A stretch of DNA of 51,075 nucleotides from Candidatus Methanomethylicaceae archaeon (GTDB taxonomy: Archaea > Thermoproteota > Methanomethylicia > Methanomethylicales > Methanomethylicaceae). The translations under genes and the position numbers were made by a program. Positions 34,102 through 41,458 of this stretch are shown here, piece by piece. The DNA lies in contig JANXER010000009.1 in the NCBI GenBank assembly GCA_025057955.1, positions 1 through 51,075 of the forward strand, written 5' to 3'. A model generated the notes under the pieces. That model did not search any database and was not told the DNA's origin. It saw nothing but the letters and a program-made list of their open reading frames with translations. Within the stretch, counting starts at the first letter, position 1; the number at the start of each line of letters is the position of its first letter.

Positions 34102-34922
34102 TTTCTCACCATTATGAAATTTGCAAGTGATTTTGAGGATAGCGGTCTATTTTTAATACCTAAAGCCTTTGTCAAACGAACTACCTTTGGTATACCTATG
34201 CCTATGGCTTCAGCTTCATCAGAGTATAAAACCTCCTCTGGCTTACCAATAAGCGCTATACTTCCATTATTCAATATAGCACATCTATCTGCCATTTTTG
34301 CCACAATTTCCAATCTATGCTCAACCAATATGATCGTCATCCCAAATTCCCCTTTCAATCTAGATAGTAAATCCAAAACAGATTTTGAGCTAAAGGGATC
34401 TAAGTTGGCAGTAGGTTCATCTAGGACTAGTATCTTCGGCTTCATAGCTAATAGAGCAGCTATTGCTACTTTTTGCTGTTCTCCACCAGAGAGTTCATAG
34501 GGGGCTCTATCTCTTAAATGGGATATGCCCATCATAGCAATAGTTTCCTCAATTCTTTTCCTAATCTCCTCTCTAGGCAACCCTAGATTTTCAAGGCCAA
34601 ATGCAATTTCCTTTTCAACTGAAGTGCAAAAGAGCTCATTCTCTGGATCTTGAAAAACTAATCCAACTCGCTGAGCAATTATATAGACAGGATGGTTCTT
34701 TGTTGAAAGGCCGTCCACTATAACCTCTCCATCAAAGTCACCACCATAAGAATTTGGAATTAAGCCATTCAAACACTTACATAGTGTGGTCTTCCCACAT
34801 CCACTCGGCCCAGTAATTAGGAAAAACTCTCCTTCATCTACCGATAGATTTATGTTATATAGGCTCGGCTTTGTTGATCCTGGATATCTATATGTGAGGT
34901 TTCTTATTTCTACGATTGCCAT
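34098..34922 (-). CDS. ecfA: ECF transporter ATPase (EcfA, first copy)
   Basis: ABC ATPase with Walker A GPSGCGKTTLCKCLNGLIP, Q-loop VFQDPENELFCTSVEKEI, signature LSGGEQQKVAIAALL, Walker B ILVLDEPTANLD and switch His VEHRLE. Together with the second ATPase it forms the expected heterodimer. 274 aa. First gene of the ecf operon, starting at ATG 34922. Confidence 0.93.
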   Translation of the reverse strand: MAIVEIRNLTYRYPGSTKPSLYNINLSVDEGEFFLITGPSGCGKTTLCKCLNGLIPNSYGGDFDGEVIVDGLSTKNHPVYIIAQRVGLVFQDPENELFCTSVEKEIAFGLENLGLPREEIRKRIEETIAMMGISHLRDRAPYELSGGEQQKVAIAALLAMKPKILVLDEPTANLDPFSSKSVLDLLSRLKGEFGMTIILVEHRLEIVAKMADRCAILNNGSIALIGKPEEVLYSDEAEAIGIGIPKVVRLTKALGIKNRPLSSKSLANFIMVRK

Positions 34923-34978
34923 TCTAGATCATCTTATAGATCATCTTATTGGAATAATAATTCAAAAACAAGCAATAC

Positions 34979-35971
34979 TTATTTTTTTATATCAATTTCT
35001 AATAAGGAGCTTCTGGGTAGATTTAGCTTATTTAAAATCAAATCCAATAATTTAGAAATAGGAGCTTCATTAATATTAAAGAGATGCATAGTTGCAGCTG
35101 TAGCATGACCGCCCCCTTGTCCATTGAAACTTTTAGTAAGTGGTTTAATTATATCTTCTACAAGATTAAATCCTGTTTTACAATGAAAAGATTCGCTTAC
35201 TCTTCCTGTAATTCTCACATATTCATTAGTTGTATTAATTACAAGAGCAATATCTGCTCCAATATCTATTAGCGATCTTGCTACAGATGCTTCAAAGGCT
35301 CCAACATGAGTTATAGCAATAATCCATGATGAAATTCTGAATAGTTTAATTCTGGCACATCCTTTCAGCTTTGCTATTCTCTCAGAGAATTCTAACTCAA
35401 GGGTTAAGAATTGAAGAGCCTTCTCTAAGTCAGCCCCCCTATTTATGAGTTCACAAGCACAGAGAAAGGAGGATTTAGGCTTTATTAAGAATCTTTTAGA
35501 ATCATATATAATGCCAGTAAGTAGAGCATTAAGAGCTTTTCCATCAATGGGATAATCCTTTATCATCTTATAGACTATTTCGCATGTGGATGAAGAATCC
35601 TCTATAATGGCCAATTTAGCTTTCTCCAAAGTTTTCATATCTGATACATGATGATCTATAATAATGTAGGGAATATTATTGTTCTCTATGTAATGTTTAA
35701 GATTTGAAATTTGATCGAGTGAACTTACATCCACTAAAATGAATAAGTCAGATTCTGGAAGTTCCATGATAGGATTGATATTAAGATACTCCAGAAGTGG
35801 ATTTGAAATTGAATTTATGGATTCTGGTACATATATTTTAGCAATTATCTCAAAAGATTTAAGAATGGAAAATAATGCATAAGCAGCACCTAGGCTATCT
35901 GGATCAGCATTTGGATGGCAAACTATGGTAATATGCTTGAAATTTTTAATTAAGCTTAAGAAGTCTGACAA
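34979..35971 (-). CDS. DHH-family phosphoesterase (RecJ/NrnA-like)
   Basis: Manganese-dependent phosphoesterase or exonuclease. DHH-subfamily motifs are present: CHPNADPDSLGAAYAL, LVDVSS, IIDHHVSD, the helical linker and DHHA1 motif GQGGGHATAATMHL. 330 aa with no OB-fold extension, closer to oligoribonuclease-like members than full RecJ. Starts at a TTG with GAGG upstream, overlapping the DUF3194 gene by 16 bp. It ends the exosome superoperon on this side. Substrate (nanoRNA, ssDNA or cyclic dinucleotide) cannot be assigned. Confidence 0.85.
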   Translation of the reverse strand: MSDFLSLIKNFKHITIVCHPNADPDSLGAAYALFSILKSFEIIAKIYVPESINSISNPLLEYLNINPIMELPESDLFILVDVSSLDQISNLKHYIENNNIPYIIIDHHVSDMKTLEKAKLAIIEDSSSTCEIVYKMIKDYPIDGKALNALLTGIIYDSKRFLIKPKSSFLCACELINRGADLEKALQFLTLELEFSERIAKLKGCARIKLFRISSWIIAITHVGAFEASVARSLIDIGADIALVINTTNEYVRITGRVSESFHCKTGFNLVEDIIKPLTKSFNGQGGGHATAATMHLFNINEAPISKLLDLILNKLNLPRSSLLEIDIKK

Positions 35972-36228
35972 GGAATTTTTCCTCTTATGAATTTGTCAAT
36001 CTCTGAGAGAGCTATATCACTGGCTTCCTCAACAATTCTCTCAATATCAATATTCTCCATAGGTAATACATCAATAAATATATCCACTGTGAAGGAGAGA
36101 TCCTCATATATTATTGATATCTCAATACTCTTCAAAAACTTGGGATCTATTCTGGAGTAAATGTATCTTCTAGCAATATTCTCTCCAATCTCACAAGCTT
36201 CTCTTATTATCTCAAGAGGAAGAGACAA
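35956..36228 (-). CDS. DUF3194 family protein
   Basis: A 90-aa protein of an archaeal family typically found right after prefoldin beta; function unknown. It shows a helix-strand pattern (LEIIREACEIGENIARRYIYSRIDPKFL, ISIIYEDLSFTVDIFIDVL, IVEEASDIALSEIDKFIRGK). It starts at a TTG with GTGATAAG upstream and lies 6 bp from prefoldin beta. Assignment rests on context and general resemblance. Confidence 0.7.
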   Translation of the reverse strand: MSLPLEIIREACEIGENIARRYIYSRIDPKFLKSIEISIIYEDLSFTVDIFIDVLPMENIDIERIVEEASDIALSEIDKFIRGKIPCQTS

Positions 36229-36234
36229 AACTTA

Positions 36235-36594
36235 TCACGATCCAGTAAATGTGCCTGAGAGGCTTGCCTGTATAGACTTTCTTAATTCCTCAAGCTGTTG
36301 CCTAAGGCGTTGCTCTTGCTTTTCTATTGTTTTTATTCTTAAATCAAGTTCCTCCTTTCTCTCATTTAATTCTGATATAACTTTGTTTTTTTCAGTCTTG
36401 AAAAGAAGTGTTCCAACTGACTTATAGATTGTAGTATCCTCAGGAAGATTGGAGCACTCTTGAAGTGCTCTTTCAATCTCCTTAAGCTCCATTTCAAATT
36501 GCTGCTTTCTTAGAAGAAGTGCTTTATATTGCTCTTGCTGTTCTTGTAAACGTATAAGTTGATTTTGTAATTGAGGAGGTAATTGCTTAGACAT
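36235..36594 (-). CDS. pfdB: prefoldin beta subunit
   Basis: Coiled-coil chaperone subunit: N-terminal helix LQNQLIRLQEQQEQYKALLLRKQQFEMELKEIERALQE, a hairpin with TIYKSVGTLLFKTEKNKVISEL and a C-terminal helix. The ATG at 36594 (MSKQLPPQ, 119 aa) is preferred, because GGTGA precedes it; the GTG four codons earlier is part of that signal. Located in the superoperon after Pcc1, as in other archaea. Confidence 0.93.
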   Translation of the reverse strand: MSKQLPPQLQNQLIRLQEQQEQYKALLLRKQQFEMELKEIERALQECSNLPEDTTIYKSVGTLLFKTEKNKVISELNERKEELDLRIKTIEKQEQRLRQQLEELRKSIQASLSGTFTGS

Positions 36595-36627
36595 AATTTG
36601 ATTCACCTTTAAACATTATTTAGCATA

Positions 36628-36903
36628 TTAGCTTTTATTTGTTTTGGAGTTCATGAGAAGAATCTCTAAAGATGAATTAATCCAACGTAAATATGAGTTC
36701 AAAATGGCTCTAAGCCCTGGCATTGTTTTGGCCCGTATATAAAGATATAGATTTTGTCCTTCTCTTCTAATAGAAATTCTAGTGGATTTACTCTTTGTTG
36801 TTCTTACTTCTGGTACTAAAACTTTGTATAGACTATCTGCAATTTTTTCGCTCGTGGTTTCTATTACTAATGTGGATGAAATGGGAAATTTCTCATCCTT
36901 CAA
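36628..36903 (-). CDS. pcc1: KEOPS complex subunit Pcc1
   Basis: A 91-aa protein with STLVIETTSEKIADSLYKVLVPEV and YLYIRAKTMPGLRAILNSYLRWI, fitting Pcc1, the dimerising subunit of the KEOPS complex that makes t6A37 in tRNA with Kae1 and Bud32. The TTG start overlaps the Brix gene end by 11 bp. The other KEOPS subunits are not in the window. Confidence 0.82.
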   Translation of the reverse strand: MKDEKFPISSTLVIETTSEKIADSLYKVLVPEVRTTKSKSTRISIRREGQNLYLYIRAKTMPGLRAILNSYLRWINSSLEILLMNSKTNKS

Positions 36904-37441
36904 AATACATCACTTTTTCATTAATTGAATATCCACTTAAAATTATTCTTGGACCACATAATAAATTTGTCTCACTTTCAATAAAGTTCAATTCAACATA
37001 TTTGTTCTTGATTATTTTCAACTCAGTAAATGGTCTATTAATGGATGGAATTTCTGGAATAGCTTTTTTGATTATTGAATATAATTCACAAAGCTCAGTA
37101 TCCTCTGGAGGAATTACATTTAGATAGTAATCCTTCGTAGACTTAGGAAATATACCCTTAAGCTCCCTCTTCAAGCTTATGCCTCTTATTATAATAGAGC
37201 CTATGCTTTTTGATTCAAATTTTTCGATATTATAAAAAGATATTTCACCAGGATTACCATGTTTTGAGCTAACTAACCATATCCTCTCAACACCCAATAT
37301 ATGAGCATAACTAAAGAGCGAGGGTAGATTCATTTTGCCACGAGTATGATAGTAGAAAATAGAGGAAGTTGATGCTAAATCCTTACAAAATGTTCTAATT
37401 CTAGGAGAGGGTCTTAATGATGTAGAAATTAAAACTTTCAT
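36893..37441 (-). CDS. Brix-domain ribosome biogenesis protein
   Basis: A 182-aa single Brix (IMP4-like) domain: VLISTSLRPSPRIRTFCKDLASTSSIFYYHTRGKMNLPSLFSYAHILGVERIWLVSSKHGNPGEISFY. Related eukaryotic proteins bind rRNA during ribosome assembly. It is located directly after L37Ae, its conserved place. The RpoP gene often found between these two in other archaea is not present (1-bp gap). Confidence 0.88.
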   Translation of the reverse strand: MKVLISTSLRPSPRIRTFCKDLASTSSIFYYHTRGKMNLPSLFSYAHILGVERIWLVSSKHGNPGEISFYNIEKFESKSIGSIIIRGISLKRELKGIFPKSTKDYYLNVIPPEDTELCELYSIIKKAIPEIPSINRPFTELKIIKNKYVELNFIESETNLLCGPRIILSGYSINEKVMYFEG

Positions 37442-37442
37442 A

Positions 37443-37712
37443 TTATTCCTTTCTTAATGCTTTCAGCTCCTCTGGAAGAAGTGTCTTACCCATAATGGTC
37501 TGAGCTATGTAAGCACCTCCAGCAAACTCTATACCACAAAATTTACAGAGCCAAATTCCAACAGCATCTCTCTTTAAGGTATTAATAGATTTGCACTTCG
37601 GACATCTCTGATCCTTGCTCTTTAATTTTATTGCAACATATCTCTTTCTAAGCGTTGATCCGTATCTTGGACCAAAGCTTCCCGCAGGGCCAACGAATTT
37701 CGTCTTTCCCAT
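37443..37712 (-). CDS. rpl37ae: 50S ribosomal protein eL43 (L37Ae)
   Basis: An 89-aa protein with KFVGPAGSFGPRYGSTLRKRYVAI and a zinc ribbon CPKC...CKFCGIEFAGGAY, the L37Ae signature. It overlaps rrp42 by 1 bp. GGTGGTGAATA precedes the ATG. Confidence 0.97.
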   Translation of the reverse strand: MGKTKFVGPAGSFGPRYGSTLRKRYVAIKLKSKDQRCPKCKSINTLKRDAVGIWLCKFCGIEFAGGAYIAQTIMGKTLLPEELKALRKE

Positions 37713-38521
37713 TATTCACCACCACTTAGGACTATTTTCCGCAACTCCTGACTTTTAACCTTAGCGATTTCTACAGCTCTCATTAATTCCTCAGGAGTTA
37801 GAATACCGGGACCACCTTTTTGCATAGCACATATATGCTCCTGACCATTTTTTTCAACAAAAGCCACACTTATTCTGCAATCCATAACTTCCTCCTCATC
37901 AAGTGATGGATCCACAAAGAGTTTATCGCCAATTTTCGCTAAAGTGATTGTTATAGGAAGGTTAGAAATTGGTAATGGAACATATTCATTTAAAACCTTT
38001 ACTTCATTTTCAATAACTTCCGTCCTTGGCATCTTTGTTGTCATCAACGCACATAGGCTTGCTAGAGCTGAGGCATCAATTAAATTACCACAATGATCTA
38101 ATATGAATATATCCACCCAAACAATCCAAACTTTCTTGCCAGGAATGATGCAAAGCCTTTGAGTATTTATCATCTTTGCGCCACGAAATGCTCTATCCAC
38201 GATTCTGGCTAGCTCTATAGCTCTCTCATCGGGAGGGCCAGATTCAAATGTTGGAGAGGCCAATGGTAGAAATTCTGCATTTACAGAGATAACTCCTTCA
38301 TTCGGTATATCGGGAAAGGGATCTCCTATTTCAAATTTTATTCCTGCAATAACGTAAGTATCTCCAAGCTTAACTGTGGCTGAGCCCTCAGCTTTATCTA
38401 AAACATTTGTTCTAATTTCCAATTTTCTCATATCTGTCAATCCACGGCCATCTATTCTTTTACCACTCTCTGCAAGCGCCATTATGTGTCTTTTCTTAAT
38501 TGATGGAACAATATTAGACAT
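37712..38521 (-). CDS. rrp42: exosome complex subunit Rrp42
   Basis: RNase PH-fold subunit, non-catalytic on its own, pairing with Rrp41 in the hexameric core. ESGKRIDGRGLTDMRKLEI, GDPFPDIPNEGVISVNAEFLPLASP and KVWIVWVDIFILDHCGNLIDASALAS. 269 aa is the normal length. The start overlaps the rrp41 end by 8 bp. Confidence 0.96.
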   Translation of the reverse strand: MSNIVPSIKKRHIMALAESGKRIDGRGLTDMRKLEIRTNVLDKAEGSATVKLGDTYVIAGIKFEIGDPFPDIPNEGVISVNAEFLPLASPTFESGPPDERAIELARIVDRAFRGAKMINTQRLCIIPGKKVWIVWVDIFILDHCGNLIDASALASLCALMTTKMPRTEVIENEVKVLNEYVPLPISNLPITITLAKIGDKLFVDPSLDEEEVMDCRISVAFVEKNGQEHICAMQKGGPGILTPEELMRAVEIAKVKSQELRKIVLSGGE

Positions 38522-39248
38522 TTTCCAACCCCACCTTAATTTCCTTGAAATATGATTCCAGCGTCTCTCTCTGCTTTTTATAAACTTCCATACAACCCTT
38601 CTTTGCTAATTCAAAAGCTTTTTTGAATTCCTCATATGTTAACATTCCATCCATTTGTATCAAAGTAATTACATTCTTTGATGGCATTATAGCAATTGGC
38701 ATATCAGCGGATCCATGTTTATCTTCCTCATCCTTAACATCAAGTACTATTTGATCTTCAACTTTTGCCACTGCAATACTTGATACTAAATCTCGCATGG
38801 GGATGCCTGCATCTGCAAGAGCCAAGGATGCCGCAGATATAGTAGCACATCTAGTACTACCATCAGCTTGAAGCACTTCGGCAAATATATCAATCGTAGT
38901 CCTTGGGAACATCTCCACAAAAATTGCCGGTTCAAGAGCCTCACGTATTACCTTAGATAATTCAATCTCTCTACGTGAAGGGGCAGGAGATTTTCTCTCT
39001 TCTACAGAGAAGGGAGCCATATGATAGCGAGCTTGTACTATACATCTATCTGGTACTGCAAGATGTTTTGGATGAGCTTCTCTTGGACCATATACACCAA
39101 CAAGTATCTTTGTTTTTCCCCATTCTACATAAGCAGATCCATCTGCATTCTTCAAAACGCCAATTTTAAATCTTATTGGTCTAATTTCATCTAAACGCCG
39201 ACCATCAATACGCAATCCATCCTCAGATATCAATTTTCTTATTCCCAT
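38514..39248 (-). CDS. rrp41: exosome complex exonuclease Rrp41
   Basis: Catalytic phosphorolytic 3'-5' RNase of the archaeal exosome. It has DGLRIDGRRLDEIRPI, SAYVEWGKTKILVGVYGP, IFAEVLQADGSTRCATISAASLALADAGIP and VLDVKDEEDKHGSADMPIA, with the acidic catalytic residue of the final motif present. 244 aa. AGGAGGTAG precedes the ATG. Confidence 0.97.
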   Translation of the reverse strand: MGIRKLISEDGLRIDGRRLDEIRPIRFKIGVLKNADGSAYVEWGKTKILVGVYGPREAHPKHLAVPDRCIVQARYHMAPFSVEERKSPAPSRREIELSKVIREALEPAIFVEMFPRTTIDIFAEVLQADGSTRCATISAASLALADAGIPMRDLVSSIAVAKVEDQIVLDVKDEEDKHGSADMPIAIMPSKNVITLIQMDGMLTYEEFKKAFELAKKGCMEVYKKQRETLESYFKEIKVGLENV

Positions 39249-39253
39249 GCTAA

Positions 39254-39937
39254 CTACCTCCTTTTCATTAGAAACTCATGAATTCTATCAGTTAAACCAC
39301 TTATATGAGCTTCCAACTCTATTTTCTTTATAGCTTCTGCAACTAAGATTTCATTTTCCCTAGACTTCCCACTTATTAAAATTCTACCATTCTTTCCAAC
39401 ATATATTTGACAACCAGATTCCTTCTTTAATAAGCTTATCATTGATCCCTTTTTCCCAATAATTCTAGGGACTCTTGTTGGATTTACTTCAACAATCATT
39501 CCCTTCTGAATCTTACCCAAACCTTGTCCCTTTGCATTAAGTAGAGGATTTTTTGTTCTATCAAATGAAGTTACCTTAGCCATCACCATCTCACCTACAT
39601 CCAAGAAGCTACGAATATCCTCCTTCATTACATTAAGAGGTTTTGAGAGATATTCCTTAGCAAATAGAATAGCATTCCAAGGTGCTCTTATGTCTAATAT
39701 CCATGCTGTTGGAATAACATCAATAATTTTACCTATAACAATATCTCCAATTGAAGGAATATAAAATCCCTTTAGGGGGATTACAGTAATTACATTATTT
39801 CTCAGTTCTGCTAATCCAACTATTGTGGAATAAAATTTGTTGTCTTCTCTATAGACGTTATCTCCTGCTTCATATTTTCCTTCAGCCAATAGGTGTCCAG
39901 GGCCAACTATTTGTCTTGAAGTGAAGTTGATTGTAAT
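39254..39937 (-). CDS. rrp4: exosome RNA-binding cap subunit Rrp4, apparent AUU start
   Basis: Cap protein feeding RNA into the exosome: N-terminal domain, S1 domain (GDIVIGKIIDVIPTAWILDIRAPWNAILFA) and KH domain (VPRIIGKKGSMISLL). The track starts at TTG 39889 (AEGKYEAG), but the same frame continues upstream with SRQIVGPGHL, matching the conserved Rrp4 N-terminus (compare PRSIVVPGELLAEG in Sulfolobus, from memory). That extension has no ATG, GTG or TTG. It begins directly after an in-frame TAA with ATT ATT ACA ATC, and GAGGTGAT lies 5 nt before the second ATT, my preferred start. Confidence 0.95.
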   Translation of the reverse strand: MTINFTSRQIVGPGHLLAEGKYEAGDNVYREDNKFYSTIVGLAELRNNVITVIPLKGFYIPSIGDIVIGKIIDVIPTAWILDIRAPWNAILFAKEYLSKPLNVMKEDIRSFLDVGEMVMAKVTSFDRTKNPLLNAKGQGLGKIQKGMIVEVNPTRVPRIIGKKGSMISLLKKESGCQIYVGKNGRILISGKSRENEILVAEAIKKIELEAHISGLTDRIHEFLMKRR

Positions 39938-39942
39938 AATTT

Positions 39943-39950
39943 ATCACCTC
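39943..39950 (-). promoter_or_regulatory. Shine-Dalgarno of rrp4 preceding ATT codons
   Basis: Perfect GAGGTGAT overlapping the SBDS stop region, 2 nt and 5 nt before two consecutive ATT codons. The nearest conventional in-frame start lies more than 50 nt downstream, inside the conserved domain. Confidence 0.75.
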
Positions 39951-40644
39951 ATGTTCTCTTTACTATGCTTATCTCTATATCGCCCCTTGTTATTTCATTT
40001 AATCGATCTATAACTGATTGTTGAATCCCTGCAGGAATTACAATCTCACCTTTCCAAGATCCATCAGAAAGCCACTCAGATTTTGTCAAATCCCCTGTTT
40101 TTGATAAGTAATCTTTGACCTTGCTTGCACGCTCCTTTTTTGTATGAACTGAAATAGTAACTTGACTTACTTTTAATGGTAGTACTGTTCTCAATGCCTT
40201 TATCACCTCTTGAGCTTGCTCCTCCACAGGCTTAAATGGATCAATGCTTATTCTAATGTTTTCTATAGCATTCTCAATTCTAATAGGAGGATGTGGCAAT
40301 CCAGTCTGAGGATCTACACAATTTCTAGCAATAAAAGCAACTATCTGCTTTCTTTTATTCTCAATCATTTGTCTTCGTTGTTCTGTTGTTAACTGAAGTT
40401 CTCCTCTTTTTATTATTGCAGTTGCTACTGTTTTCAAGTCTGCTGTACCAAAATTTTTAATAATTGCTTCCTCTGAGGCTTTCTCTCCTTTTTTCGCATC
40501 CTTATAGACTATTTCACTTATAAGCAATTCCTTAAGGTCTACTTCTTTTCCACTCTTCAAAGCCCAAGCCAAATCAGGATCTACTAATATTTCGAAATGC
40601 TCCTTTCCAATGGTCAGCCTAGCTATTACTTTTTCCTTGGGCAT
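39949..40644 (-). CDS. sdo1: ribosome maturation protein SBDS (Sdo1)
   Basis: Homologue of the Shwachman-Bodian-Diamond protein; with an EF-2-like GTPase it evicts aIF6 from 50S subunits, and aIF6 is encoded at 26 kb here. VIARLTIGKEHFEILVDPDLAWALKSGKEVDLKELL, KKGEKASEEAIIKNFGTADLKTVATAIIKRGELQLTTEQRR and the C-terminal ferredoxin-like domain. 231 aa. Two bases from psmA. Confidence 0.96.
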   Translation of the reverse strand: MPKEKVIARLTIGKEHFEILVDPDLAWALKSGKEVDLKELLISEIVYKDAKKGEKASEEAIIKNFGTADLKTVATAIIKRGELQLTTEQRRQMIENKRKQIVAFIARNCVDPQTGLPHPPIRIENAIENIRISIDPFKPVEEQAQEVIKALRTVLPLKVSQVTISVHTKKERASKVKDYLSKTGDLTKSEWLSDGSWKGEIVIPAGIQQSVIDRLNEITRGDIEISIVKRT

Positions 40645-40645
40645 T

Positions 40646-41371
40646 CTAAGTCGCCTTTAATTCATCAATATATTTGCTTAGATTTTTCGAAGGAAGAATC
40701 TCAAATTTCCCAGTATCTTTTCTTGCAATTGCCATTTCCACTCTTGTTGAATCAATACCTCCTTCTATTACCATAGCCAATGCTTTCAAGGCTAGAGGTA
40801 TTGCATTCTCCAGGTTTATATTCACATTATAGTTTTTCTCAAAAAACTCAGTAACTGTTTGACTGCCAGCACCTATAGAGACTGCATAGTATCCAGCATA
40901 TGCTCCACTCGGCTCTGTCATGAATAGCCTTGGTCCAAATTTATCTACTCCTGCTATCAGAAGCGCTACACCAAATGGACGAACACCTGCATGTTGAGTA
41001 TAGAGTTGTTTAATGCTACTTATTTTCCTAGTAAGAGCCTCTATATCAATAATTTCATCATATAATAGACGATTTATCTGAGCCTCCTGTCTAGCACTTT
41101 CTATCAATATCCTTGCATCTGAAGAAAGCCCTGCAAAGGTTGCACCTACATGCTCGTCTATTCTCAAAATTTTTTCCATCGAGGATGGATCAATCAATGG
41201 ACTTATCTTTTTCTTCTCTACTGCAATTACAACACCATCAATGCATCTTATGCCTAGTGCAGTCCAACCTCTTCTAACAGCCTCAAGAGCATATTCTACT
41301 TGAAATAGTCTTCCATCTGGAGAAAATATTGTAATTGCACGATCATAGCCCATACCTGGAGGTGTAAACAT
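40646..41371 (-). CDS. psmA: proteasome alpha subunit PsmA
   Basis: Structural ring of the 20S proteasome; gates substrate entry and docks unfoldases such as the Cdc48 homologue at 3.6-5.8 kb. It has YDRAITIFSPDGRLFQVEYALEAVRRGWTALGI (alpha signature) and FGVALLIAGVDKFGPRLFMTEPSG. The ATG at 41371 (MFTPPGMGYDR) is preferred; the GTG three codons earlier lies in the GGTGGAT ribosome site. Its C-terminus LKAT lacks extra motifs. A TATA-like element lies near 41405-41416. Confidence 0.97.
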   Translation of the reverse strand: MFTPPGMGYDRAITIFSPDGRLFQVEYALEAVRRGWTALGIRCIDGVVIAVEKKKISPLIDPSSMEKILRIDEHVGATFAGLSSDARILIESARQEAQINRLLYDEIIDIEALTRKISSIKQLYTQHAGVRPFGVALLIAGVDKFGPRLFMTEPSGAYAGYYAVSIGAGSQTVTEFFEKNYNVNINLENAIPLALKALAMVIEGGIDSTRVEMAIARKDTGKFEILPSKNLSKYIDELKAT

Positions 41372-41458
41372 TATATCCACCTACATTAACATTTATATCT
41401 ACATAATAATATATTTTGTCAGTAAAAAATAAAACTATGATTATATGCTTTTCGCACA

